Origin: a virus
Direction: 5' to 3' (one strand)
Virus record (IMG/VR): IMGVR_UViG_3300005511_000078
Location: 1-25,176 of that record
DNA: 25,176 nucleotides
The position numbers were made by a program, and so were the translations under genes. Below, in pieces: positions 1-6,262 of this stretch (within the stretch, counting starts at the first letter, position 1; every line of letters begins with the position of its first letter). The notes below the pieces were generated by a model. The model was not told the DNA's origin. It did not search any database and saw only the letters and a list, made by a program, of their open reading frames with translations.

Positions 1-13
1 TACCAAACAATCC

Positions 14-26
14 ACAAATTTGTCAA
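14..26. promoter_or_regulatory. Putative repressor operator, site 1
   Basis: This is the 13-mer ACAAATTTGTCAA, with the perfect 10-base palindrome ACAAATTTGT at 14-23. It is one of six copies in the window and lies just past the stop codon of the repressor gene. On the minus strand it reads TTGACA at its left end, so it could cover the -35 of a leftward promoter whose -10 lies outside the window. Binding by the neighbouring repressor is inferred from repetition and placement, not shown. Confidence 0.6.
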
Positions 27-39
27 GCGTCAATTTTTG

Positions 40-651
40 TCACCCGGCAGAAATCCGCTCAGAAAGGACGATGACATGCACAGCCTCAACGTCTCGAATT
101 GTCATCTCCTTGCCGCCGGCCTCGATGATAGCTTGCGCATCGGCCAGCGTAACCAGCCGACCCAGCCAGGCGACGCCGCCCTTGGCGTGCACCAGAACTT
201 CATTGCCGGGCTTCGGCCAGATCGCCGGATCCAGCCAAGCTTTTGTGCCAACCAGCAGCGCCGGCTCCATGACCTTAGTGTCTATGAGAATGGCGTATCG
301 GCCTTCCGGTATGCGCTTGCGGCCCTGGTTGAACGCTTCGAACGCATACTTGCCGGTCTTGCGGTCTGTCACCTTGCCGTAAACGCGCGCCGAGCCGTAA
401 GCCGCGGCAAGCTTGGTGTTGCCGGTCGACTGGCTTGCCTCATCGACGAGCTCCGCCACCATATCGGTGCTGATGTTCAGAAACTTGGCGATCGACGCAA
501 ACATGTGCTGTCGCGGCGCGCTGCCGTTCTTCCACCGGCTGAACGTTTGCTGCAGCCAATCGTATTTCGCGGCCACTTCGCGATCGGTCATGCCCTGTTT
601 GGTTTGCTCGTTCGCCAGCATCTGCGCGAATCTTGATTTAGAGGGGGGCAT
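40..651 (-). CDS. CI/C2-like phage repressor with degenerate S24 domain
   Basis: This is a 203-residue protein. The N-terminus (about residues 20-60) reads as a helix-turn-helix of the XRE/Cro type, and the C-terminus (about 118-168) has the layout of a LexA/CI S24 domain, with I-D-T-K-V-M-E-P followed by a P-G-N-E-V-L-V strand. In active S24 peptidases a Ser precedes M-x-P and a Lys lies in the later V-K-R-L motif. Here those positions are Val127 and Gly164, so self-cleavage is unlikely. It should bind operator DNA and maintain lysogeny by repressing early promoters. The start is uncertain: ATG at 651 has an AGGTAGG Shine-Dalgarno at good distance, while GTG at 657 is the longer alternative with poor spacing. 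It is the only clear leftward gene. Confidence 0.85.
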   Translation of the reverse strand: MPPSKSRFAQMLANEQTKQGMTDREVAAKYDWLQQTFSRWKNGSAPRQHMFASIAKFLNISTDMVAELVDEASQSTGNTKLAAAYGSARVYGKVTDRKTGKYAFEAFNQGRKRIPEGRYAILIDTKVMEPALLVGTKAWLDPAIWPKPGNEVLVHAKGGVAWLGRLVTLADAQAIIEAGGKEMTIRDVEAVHVIVLSERISAG

Positions 652-676
652 ATTCACCTACCTGCCCGCGTCGGGC

Positions 677-729
677 TTGCCACGTTAGGCATGTTTACAC
701 TACACATTCGGTTATTACAAATTTGTCAA
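677..729. promoter_or_regulatory. Divergent control region with operator site 2
   Basis: This lies between the repressor gene and the first rightward gene. The operator 13-mer ACAAATTTGTCAA is at 717-729. Rightward, TTTACA (694-699) and TACAAA (716-721) are 16 bases apart, so the operator would cover the -10. Leftward, the complement gives TTGACA (729-724) with a weak TGTGTA 17 bases further on, so the same operator would cover the -35 of the repressor promoter. This predicts that one site controls both early transcription and autoregulation. The operator match is exact; the promoter hexamers are only moderate. Confidence 0.55.
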
Positions 730-779
730 GGCGTCAACCGCGCTTTGGCGAGTGCCACCACCACCAAGAGGAGACCACG

Positions 780-1241
780 ATGAGCCAAGCGGCAATCGTC
801 ACATATAAGCACATCGCGAGAGTACGCCAGCTTCTAGGCGAGTTTGCCGTGGAGATGATCAGGCGCGGAGACGTGCATGATGCATCGAAGTTCGACCCTA
901 TCGAGATGGGGCCGCTTGAGGAGATGCAAAAGGTCGTCGACACAGAAGGCCAAGCGCCGTTCGGATCCGACGAATACAAGCGGCGCACCGACATGCTAGG
1001 GCCGATGATTGAGCACCATCGAGCCAACAATAGCCACCATCCGGAATTCTACGCCGACGGCGTCGCCGGGATGGACCTTTTCGATGTCGTCGAAATGTTT
1101 TTCGATTGGCGGGCAGCCAGCGAGCGCGGCGAAGAGTCTGCGATGAACCTCAACTTCGCCTGCGACAAATACAAAATCGACGGCGAGCTACGCGGCATCC
1201 TTTTTAACACGGCGGCTCGGCTCGGCTACGCCACCAAGTAA
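780..1241 (+). CDS. DUF5662 family protein
   Basis: This is a 153-residue protein. It matches the DUF5662 pattern as I know it: an N-terminal helix with H-x-x-x-V-R-x-L-L-G, then V-H-D-A-S-K-F, a P-F-G-S-D-E-Y segment, E-H-H-R-A-N-N-S-H-H-P-E, and a closing M-D-L-F-D-V-V-E-M-F-F-D-W-x-A-A block. The ordered His and Asp residues suggest a metal-binding, HD-like helical fold, but no activity is established for the family. The ATG at 780 has a GGAG six bases upstream inside the repeated CA-rich leader; an in-frame TTG at 723 lies inside the operator and is rejected. It is the first gene of the rightward transcript, so it should be expressed immediately on derepression. Confidence 0.75.
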   Translation: MSQAAIVTYKHIARVRQLLGEFAVEMIRRGDVHDASKFDPIEMGPLEEMQKVVDTEGQAPFGSDEYKRRTDMLGPMIEHHRANNSHHPEFYADGVAGMDLFDVVEMFFDWRAASERGEESAMNLNFACDKYKIDGELRGILFNTAARLGYATK

Positions 1242-1274
1242 TCACCCACCACACCACCACCAAGAGGAGACCAC
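1242..1274 (+). repeat. Start-associated CA-rich leader (example of a repeated element)
   Basis: This is the clearest copy of a leader found before many genes. It is a C/A-only tract of CCACCAC units followed by AAGAGGAGACCAC and the start codon. Related copies end just before the starts at 780, 3387, 5005, 5670, 6263, 8597, 10936, 11478, 13919, 20138 and 20771, with a weaker one before 21066. The conserved part is (A)GAGGAGA, giving a strong Shine-Dalgarno 4-8 bases from the start; the CA tract is probably unstructured RNA. Genes without it are mostly those overlapping the previous stop codon. Confidence 0.7.
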
Positions 1275-1625
1275 ATGGACAATTGCATTCAGACCGCCAG
1301 CGTTGACGAAATCACCAGAGCGCTCAGAGAAGAAGGTCTTTCACTTCGCCAGATCGGCGAACGCCTTGGCCTCAGCCATCAGGCCGTTTACTTCCGGCTC
1401 GGCGGCAAGCGCACGCCGCTCCGCACCAATCCCCCTCCCGCAGCCAACGACAACAAGACTATCAAGATGATGCCGCACAACGGCGGCTATTCTACCGTCT
1501 CCGGCATGATGCCCGTTTCGCTGCGGCGCATCCCCACCATGGACGTTGCAGAAGTCGCGCCGTCGGCCCGTGAACTGCAGGTCTCCGGTCTTGGTGACGA
1601 TATCGGCTTCGGGGTGGCGGCATGA
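1275..1625 (+). CDS. Small helix-turn-helix protein
   Basis: This is a 116-residue protein. Residues 10-42 form a homeodomain-like or sigma-region-4-like helix-turn-helix (E-I-T-R-A-L-R-E-E-G-L-S-L-R-Q-I-G-E-R-L-x-L-S...), the pattern seen in resolvase C-termini and small phage DNA-binding proteins. The rest is low-complexity, has a P-A-A-N-D-N tract and no recognisable domain. It is preceded by the repeated leader with GGAG five bases from the ATG. Its position second in the early transcript makes a regulator of early genes plausible, but its target is unknown. The stop overlaps the next start (ATGA). Confidence 0.6.
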   Translation: MDNCIQTASVDEITRALREEGLSLRQIGERLGLSHQAVYFRLGGKRTPLRTNPPPAANDNKTIKMMPHNGGYSTVSGMMPVSLRRIPTMDVAEVAPSARELQVSGLGDDIGFGVAA

Positions 1626-1930
1626 GCGACACCACAGAGCACTGCGATTGCGAATACTTCTCCGAAGGTGACTGGGTCGAATCCAAGCTGAATTCCAATG
1701 TCTTCGGCATTGTCGTCGGAGAGGCTGACTTCGGTCGCTTCTACCACGTCCAGCTTACCAACACCCTGGAAGTGCGGCCGCTTCATGCCGTAACGCTGCG
1801 GCACATGGCCATTCAGCAGGACGAACCGCCTACGGCCGCCAAGCAGCCCGTGGACGACAACGTCATCCCGGTCGACTTCACCAAAGGGCGCAAGCTGCGT
1901 CCGGATACCACCACGGAAGGAGCAGCGTGA
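1622..1930 (+). CDS. Hypothetical protein, SH3/KOW-like core
   Basis: This is a 102-residue protein that starts inside the previous stop (ATGA), suggesting translational coupling. Residues 12-60 read as a small beta-barrel: E-G-D-W-V-E-S, then F-G-I-V-V-G, then a hydrophobic strand and V-R-P-L-H-A-V-T-L-R-H. This is the same general build as the G-D-x-V modules of the next gene. The C-terminal 40 residues are polar and probably disordered. I do not recognise a named family. The similarity to its neighbour suggests an origin by duplication of an SH3-like module. Confidence 0.5.
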   Translation: MSDTTEHCDCEYFSEGDWVESKLNSNVFGIVVGEADFGRFYHVQLTNTLEVRPLHAVTLRHMAIQQDEPPTAAKQPVDDNVIPVDFTKGRKLRPDTTTEGAA

Positions 1931-3321
1931 TGGGGAAGTTTAAGGTCGGCGACAAGGTGCGCCTGACGGAAGACTATTCAAAATGGGTCGCCGGAACTGA
2001 GAGCGTGATCGAACAAATCCTGGCTGGCGATTCCGGTGATGATGATCTGATCTATACCGACACAGTGAGGGGGGCGTTCGCTCGCCGATTCGAGCTGGTG
2101 CCGGTCTGGCAGCCGAAGGTCGGCGACCGGGTGTTGATGAAGCCCGATAGCGCTTGGGCCTGTGATGCGACCGTAGGGCCTGGAACCGTTTTTCCGGCAG
2201 AAAAAGAGGGACGTTTCATCGTAAAGTTCGACGTGGATAATGGCTTTCCGTGGAATGTAAGCGTAACCGACATCGAACCGCTGCCCGTTGCCACAGAAGC
2301 GCAACTGGCGCCGCTTGCGGAAGCGCCTGCTTGGACGCCTAAGGTCGGCGATCGGGTGCGACTGGTAAAGGACGGGCGCTCAACGACCGGCGCTGTCGGC
2401 AAAACAGCGACGATCAGTTCATGGGTCGGAGGAGTGCTGGTCGATACTGACGAATATCTGCTCGATATCGATCCGCCGGTTGATTACAAGACTGCAGCCG
2501 CCACCGAGAACTTTACTCGTGCAACGATCGACTGCTTCGAACCGCTGCTGGCCGCCTCCACACCCACACCCCTCACCATTACTGCCGGCCGCTACTACAA
2601 GACGCGCGATGGTCGGAAGGTCGGGCCGGTAGTTATCGGCAAAGACACGGCATGGGGCGAGACTTCCGACGGATCTGCTTGGGTGTTCACGGCGACAGGT
2701 CGCGCGAACTACGAAGGCGAGCACCCAGACGACTATGTCGCCGAATGGGTCGACGAACCAGCAGAACAGCCAGCCGTTGCAGTTGCGACCAGCAACGACA
2801 ACGCGGCGCCGGCCAAGTTCAAGGTGGGTGATAGGGTAAAAATCACCGCCACGGACTGGCCTGAATACATCAGCATTGGCGAGGTTCTGAAGGTCGTCAA
2901 GGTTGATGATGACGGCTTCTATCCGCTGTCGAGGGATGGGCACGACTGGCTATACTTTTATTTCAGTGAAGGCGTACTGGCTGGATCACATCCCCCCACC
3001 GCCATCGTTGCCCTGATCGAAAACGGCCAGCCGAAGCCATCTGTTCTGCCGCATGTCCACGCGACTGAAGCGGCGGCAGCCAAGGAAGCGGAGCGCCTCG
3101 CCTCTGTCCACAAGGGCCAGCAATTCGGCGTCTATGTCCTGACGACCACCAGCCAGGAGCCGGCACCGACCTACGGCCACGAATGGCAGCGGCTTGCCGT
3201 CGCCGGTCGCAGAATCGACGCCATCAAGGAGCTGCGTTCCGTTACTGGGATGCAGCTGAAGCCAGCCAAGGACGTCGTCGAGCACTTCGTCAACTACCCG
3301 TACGGGCAGCTCGCCGCCTAA
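1930..3321 (+). CDS. Multi-module SH3/KOW-repeat protein with L7/L12-like C-terminus
   Basis: This is a 463-residue protein. Four modules begin with F/P-K-V-G-D-[KR]-V, near residues 4, 61, 136 and 297, each followed by alternating strands, as in SH3/KOW barrels. Between the third and fourth lies a different module beginning I-T-A-G-R-Y-Y-K-T-R-D-G. Near residue 375 comes V-H-A-T-E-A-A-A-A-K-E-A-E-R-L-A, and at 427-451 a segment R-R-I-D-A-I-K-E-L-R-S-V-T-G, then L-K-P-A-K-D-V-V-E. That last segment follows the ribosomal L7/L12 C-terminal pattern (K-x-x-x-I-K-x-x-R-x-x-T-G-x-x-L-x-x-A-K-x-x-V-E). Function is unknown; binding to the translation or transcription machinery is a guess. ATG at 1930 is preferred over GTG at 1927 because AGGAG (1918-1922) sits seven bases upstream. 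It overlaps the previous stop. Confidence 0.65.
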   Translation: MGKFKVGDKVRLTEDYSKWVAGTESVIEQILAGDSGDDDLIYTDTVRGAFARRFELVPVWQPKVGDRVLMKPDSAWACDATVGPGTVFPAEKEGRFIVKFDVDNGFPWNVSVTDIEPLPVATEAQLAPLAEAPAWTPKVGDRVRLVKDGRSTTGAVGKTATISSWVGGVLVDTDEYLLDIDPPVDYKTAAATENFTRATIDCFEPLLAASTPTPLTITAGRYYKTRDGRKVGPVVIGKDTAWGETSDGSAWVFTATGRANYEGEHPDDYVAEWVDEPAEQPAVAVATSNDNAAPAKFKVGDRVKITATDWPEYISIGEVLKVVKVDDDGFYPLSRDGHDWLYFYFSEGVLAGSHPPTAIVALIENGQPKPSVLPHVHATEAAAAKEAERLASVHKGQQFGVYVLTTTSQEPAPTYGHEWQRLAVAGRRIDAIKELRSVTGMQLKPAKDVVEHFVNYPYGQLAA

Positions 3322-3386
3322 CACCACCACCAAAACCACCACAGCAACGCCGTGCGCCCACCAAGCGCACGGCTGAGAGGAGACTT

Positions 3387-3695
3387 ATGACCAAAGCATT
3401 CAAACAGGCGCTGGCCGATCACCACGCCAACGACTTCAAACTCGGCATGCCATCGACGGACGAGGGCCACTTCGCCAGACGTATGATCCTGATGGAACGC
3501 CTCACCGGCGGCAAGGGCTTTCGGTCGCCGGCCAAGGAGCCAGCACCGCGCGGCAGCGGCAAGACGCGCGGCGAGATGAAGCGTGAGGCACGCGAGCGCG
3601 CAAATGCAGCCGTTAGCGAAATCCGACCGTTCCAGCACATGCACAGCGCGGCACGCCGTCGGGTTCTTGCCGCAGAAGTGGCGGCCGTCGCATGA
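3387..3695 (+). CDS. Hypothetical basic protein
   Basis: This is a 102-residue protein I do not recognise. It is rich in Arg, Lys and Ala, largely helical by composition, with a central G-S-G-K-T-R-G-E-M stretch that resembles part of a P-loop but lacks the preceding hydrophobic strand, so no ATPase is claimed. The start at 3387 is set by a GAGAGGAGA Shine-Dalgarno in the repeated leader; the same frame is open far upstream inside the previous gene, which is not used. Its stop overlaps the next gene by ATGA. Confidence 0.5.
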   Translation: MTKAFKQALADHHANDFKLGMPSTDEGHFARRMILMERLTGGKGFRSPAKEPAPRGSGKTRGEMKREARERANAAVSEIRPFQHMHSAARRRVLAAEVAAVA

Positions 3696-3952
3696 CCAAC
3701 ATCATGCCACCACTCACCGGCACGCCGCTGGATTACGTGCCGATCGACGCTCCGGTCGGTAAGGCCGCACCGCCCACCCGCTTCCATGCGCCCATCATCC
3801 GCCGTGCCGCAATCGCTGCGGCCGCACTCGGCGGTGCCGTGGCCGCTCTGCTCTTCATCCCGGTCGCGACCATCGCAATCATCGTGATGGTCGGCTCGGT
3901 ATGGGGCGCCGACAAGGCAATCAAGAGGTTCCAGCAATATGACGAAACCTGA
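3692..3952 (+). CDS. Small membrane protein
   Basis: This is an 86-residue protein with a hydrophobic stretch at about residues 39-72 (Ala-rich, then L-L-F-I-P-V-A-T-I-A-I-I-V-M-V), long enough for one long or two closely packed membrane segments with a short turn at the Pro. The N-terminus is proline-rich and the C-terminus is charged. It is coupled to the previous gene by ATGA and overlaps the next tiny membrane gene by 14 bases. It has no recognised family. Small early phage membrane proteins often act in superinfection exclusion or in altering the host envelope; that is only a possibility here. Confidence 0.55.
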   Translation: MTNIMPPLTGTPLDYVPIDAPVGKAAPPTRFHAPIIRRAAIAAAALGGAVAALLFIPVATIAIIVMVGSVWGADKAIKRFQQYDET

Positions 3953-4070
3953 CGCGGCCGGCATGTGGCCGCCCAATCCGTTCAGCTGGTGGCCCGTCAT
4001 CGTGGCCGTCTGCATCTTCATCGCAGTTTGCTTTTTCCCAGGAGGAAAGCATGGCAATCTCGCTTGGTAG
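3939..4070 (+). CDS. Tiny single-span membrane protein
   Basis: This is a 43-residue ORF. The N-terminal 18 residues contain M-T-K-P-D and a W-P-P-N-P-F-S-W-W motif, followed by a hydrophobic helix at 19-33 (P-V-I-V-A-V-C-I-F-I-A-V-C-F-F) and a short tail. It starts before the stop of the upstream membrane gene and ends 20 bases inside the ATPase gene, so all three would be translated as a chain. An AGAGG at 3924-3928 is ten bases upstream of the ATG. It occupies the only stretch between the two clear genes, which supports it; there is no homology evidence. Confidence 0.45.
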   Translation: MTKPDAAGMWPPNPFSWWPVIVAVCIFIAVCFFPGGKHGNLAW

Positions 4071-4830
4071 CTTGAACAGCACCAAAAACAACAAGCCGCC
4101 GATCGGCGTGCTCTATGGTGTCCACGGCGTCGGCAAGACGCAACTGGCATCAGAGTTCCCCGATCCCTACTACCTGCCGACCATGGGCGAGGAGCCGCCA
4201 GATGGCGTCGACATGCCGTCGCCAGGTGTCGCCGAAAGCCTCGAAGACATCCTTGATGTCATTGGTTGGCTGCTCACCAATGAGCACGACCGCAAGACCT
4301 TCATCCTCGATTCGGTCGACGGCGCAGAAAATCTGGTGTGGCGCGCCACCTGCGCTCGCCTCGGCCTCAATAGCATCGAGGATGCTGGCTTCGGCAAGGG
4401 CTATGTCGAGGCGGATACCGAGTGGCGCGAACTGCTCAGCGGCCTGCAGGCTCTTCGCGATGCCGGCATTGCCGTGGTGCTCCTTGCCCACACTGAAATC
4501 ACGCGGTTCGACAGCCCGACCAGCGACCCATACAGCCGCTACGGCATCAAGCTCCACAAGCGAGCCTCGGCACTGGTGCAGGAAACAGCGCAGTTTGTCG
4601 GCTTCGTCAACTACCGTCATTCCCTGAAGGAGAAGGAAGTCGGGTTCAACAAGAAGGTGGCGCACGCCGAAGGCAGCGGAGAGCGGCAGATCCACCTCGA
4701 GGAGCGTCCCGGCTTTCTCGCCAAGTCTCGCTATTCGACGCCGGCAGCCATCACCTACAAGAAGGGGAAGGGCTGGGACGAGCTTTCGAAATACATGCCG
4801 GCACCAGCTGGGTTGCAGGAGGCGGCCTGA
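4051..4830 (+). CDS. Sak4-like RecA-fold ATPase (AAA_24), recombination
   Basis: This is a 259-residue protein. It has Walker A G-V-H-G-V-G-K-T at residues 23-30, a Walker B strand T-F-I-L-D-S-V-D-G with Asp87, and a later strand I-A-V-V-L-L-A-H-T-E. This is the layout of the phage AAA_24/Sak4 family, compact RecA relatives that promote single-strand annealing or strand exchange with a partner SSB. The next functional gene encodes a DUF669 ssDNA-binding-type protein, consistent with such a pair. A near-consensus AGGAGG lies just before the ATG at 4051. It is probably cytoplasmic and acts in phage recombination and repair. The ATPase call is solid; Sak4 is the best fit. Confidence 0.85.
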   Translation: MAISLGSLNSTKNNKPPIGVLYGVHGVGKTQLASEFPDPYYLPTMGEEPPDGVDMPSPGVAESLEDILDVIGWLLTNEHDRKTFILDSVDGAENLVWRATCARLGLNSIEDAGFGKGYVEADTEWRELLSGLQALRDAGIAVVLLAHTEITRFDSPTSDPYSRYGIKLHKRASALVQETAQFVGFVNYRHSLKEKEVGFNKKVAHAEGSGERQIHLEERPGFLAKSRYSTPAAITYKKGKGWDELSKYMPAPAGLQEAA

Positions 4831-5004
4831 TGTTCCGCGGAGAATCTTGGTTTGCCTGGCCCTGTACTAGCCCGCACGCGCGGCGGCATCATGCGGTGGG
4901 TCTATACAAGCGTCTGGCGAGACCAGACCACGACGCAATACGGTAGCGGGCCGTACCGCTACTACCTGCTCTAACCAACCACCACACCACAGAAGGAGAC
5001 TAGC
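4831..5004 (+). other. Gap with two candidate micro-ORFs and an inverted repeat
   Basis: No clear gene is present. A 38-codon ORF (4830-4946) starts by ATGA coupling to the ATPase stop. A second frame has ATG at 4891 and ends at 4974 (27 residues, ending G-P-Y-R-Y-Y-L-L), or begins at TTG 4852; its aromatic-rich content looks slightly more protein-like. Neither has a convincing Shine-Dalgarno. GTCTGG (4912-4917) and CCAGAC (4923-4928) form an inverted repeat with a 5-base loop, matching six bases of the heptamer clustered near 19.9 kb. The last 27 bases are the CA-rich leader of the next gene. Confidence 0.35.
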
Positions 5005-5613
5005 ATGGCCAGACTTGGCGCATCAGTACAGGTTACCGAAGAGGCTCTGAAACAGCCGGAATTCGGCAATATCCCCAATGGCATCTACGAGCTGGAAATC
5101 ACGGCGTCTGACGTGATCGAAAAGAACAAGGACACGCCGCAGCATTCCATCACGGTCAAGACGACCATGGACGTCATTGCTCCGGAAGAATATCGCGGCC
5201 GGAAGATTTTCTCGAATTACAATATCCAGCATCCGAACAGCGACACGCAGCGCATTGGCAATCAGCAGTTCCAGGCGCTGCTTGCAGCTCTCAAAATCTA
5301 CGAGCTCAGCGAAGACGCCGATACGCAGGAGCTGCACCTGATCTCGTTCCGTGCTCGCATCGGCATGGGCAAGGACAGCAAGGAGAAGAACGCGGACGGC
5401 TCGCCGAAGTATGCCGCTCGCAATGAAATCAAGGCTTACTTCTTCCCTGAAGATCCACAGGGAAAGCCTCTTCCGGATGTTGGTATCGATGCCAACCAGC
5501 CAGCCGCCGCGAAGCCAGCGGCTGCGAACGACAATCGCGCTCCGGCCGGACGTCCTGCACCTGCTGCGACAGGCGGGGCGCCGGCTGCTCGTAGGCCGTG
5601 GGGCCAGAAGTAA
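5005..5613 (+). CDS. DUF669 family ssDNA-binding-type protein
   Basis: This is a 202-residue protein. Residues 1-150 follow the DUF669 pattern: G-N-I-P-N-G-I-Y-E-L-E-I, a beta-rich core with Y-R-G-R-K-I-F-S-N-Y-N-I, a helix Q-R-I-G-N-Q-Q-F-Q-A-L-L-A-A-L, then a second beta region with a N-E-I-K-A-Y-F strand. The last 45 residues are Pro/Ala-rich with A-A-N-D-N and end in R-R-P-W-G-Q-K, like the flexible tail of an SSB. DUF669 proteins sit in phage recombination cassettes and are thought to coat ssDNA. Its position directly after the Sak4-like gene supports that role. The start has the repeated leader with GGAG six bases upstream. Confidence 0.75.
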   Translation: MARLGASVQVTEEALKQPEFGNIPNGIYELEITASDVIEKNKDTPQHSITVKTTMDVIAPEEYRGRKIFSNYNIQHPNSDTQRIGNQQFQALLAALKIYELSEDADTQELHLISFRARIGMGKDSKEKNADGSPKYAARNEIKAYFFPEDPQGKPLPDVGIDANQPAAAKPAAANDNRAPAGRPAPAATGGAPAARRPWGQK

Positions 5614-5669
5614 CATTTGGCGGGTCGTCACCAACGGCCCGCCGTATCACCACAACTGAGGAGACCAAC

Positions 5670-6203
5670 ATGCGCGATCTTATGATCGATATCGAGACGC
5701 TCGGCACTGCACCGGGTAGCGTCATTTTGAGCATCGGCGCTGTGGCGTTTGACGCTGAAACGGGAGAATTCGGCGAAGAGTACTATGCAGCCATCGACCC
5801 GCAATCTTGCATAGACCTCGGGCTTTCGGTGGACATGTCCACACTGAAATGGTGGATGGCGCAGTCTGAAGAGGCTCGATCTGCCGCCTTCGCCGGCTCC
5901 GACTACCTGTCCAAGGCGCTGTACGATCTGCATCAGTTCGTCGCCAACGCTGAGCCGTCGCGCGTCTGGGCAAAGCCACCATCGTTCGATCTGGTGCTGT
6001 TGGAATCGGCGTATCGAGCATGCGCCATCGATATCCCTTTCCACTACAGGACGAATCGAGACTGCCGGACATTGTTCGACATTACCGGCGCGGTTCAGCC
6101 CGATGTTGGCACGACTCACAATGCGCTTGATGACGCAAAGTCTCAGGCGCTCGGCGTCATTGATGCTTACCGTATCCTCGCCACTCGCCAGCTCGCCGCC
6201 TAA
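5670..6203 (+). CDS. DEDDh 3'-5' exonuclease
   Basis: This is a 177-residue protein. ExoI motif is M-I-D-I-E-T with Asp7 and Glu9; ExoII Asp is probably Asp107 (P-S-F-D-L-V-L); ExoIII is H-N-A-L-D-D with His150 and Asp155. Together these make a DEDDh exonuclease. The D-P-Q-S-C-I-D-L-G-L and L-K-W-W-M segments match the RNase T/Rv2179c-like phage group (DUF5051). It should remove nucleotides from 3' ends of DNA or RNA. It is too small to be a polymerase proofreading domain with extra parts, and no polymerase is encoded nearby. It sits between the SSB-like protein and the sliding clamp. The start is fixed by the leader before 5670. Confidence 0.85.
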   Translation: MRDLMIDIETLGTAPGSVILSIGAVAFDAETGEFGEEYYAAIDPQSCIDLGLSVDMSTLKWWMAQSEEARSAAFAGSDYLSKALYDLHQFVANAEPSRVWAKPPSFDLVLLESAYRACAIDIPFHYRTNRDCRTLFDITGAVQPDVGTTHNALDDAKSQALGVIDAYRILATRQLAA

Positions 6204-6262
6204 CACCACACCGCCGCATAGCCACCACCATGCGGCATCCACCACAAGAGGAGATTACCAGC

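Noticed and set aside
717-729. SOS (LexA) box
   Set aside because: Alphaproteobacterial LexA sites follow GTTC-N7-GTTC. ACAAATTTGT does not match this and recurs only at phage control sites.
723-779. N-terminal extension of the DUF5662 gene from TTG 723
   Set aside because: The extension lies in the operator and leader and has no Shine-Dalgarno; ATG 780 has an ideal one.
3531-3590. P-loop ATPase in the 102-residue basic protein (G-S-G-K-T)
   Set aside because: There is no hydrophobic beta strand before it and no Walker B; the match is too short to mean anything.
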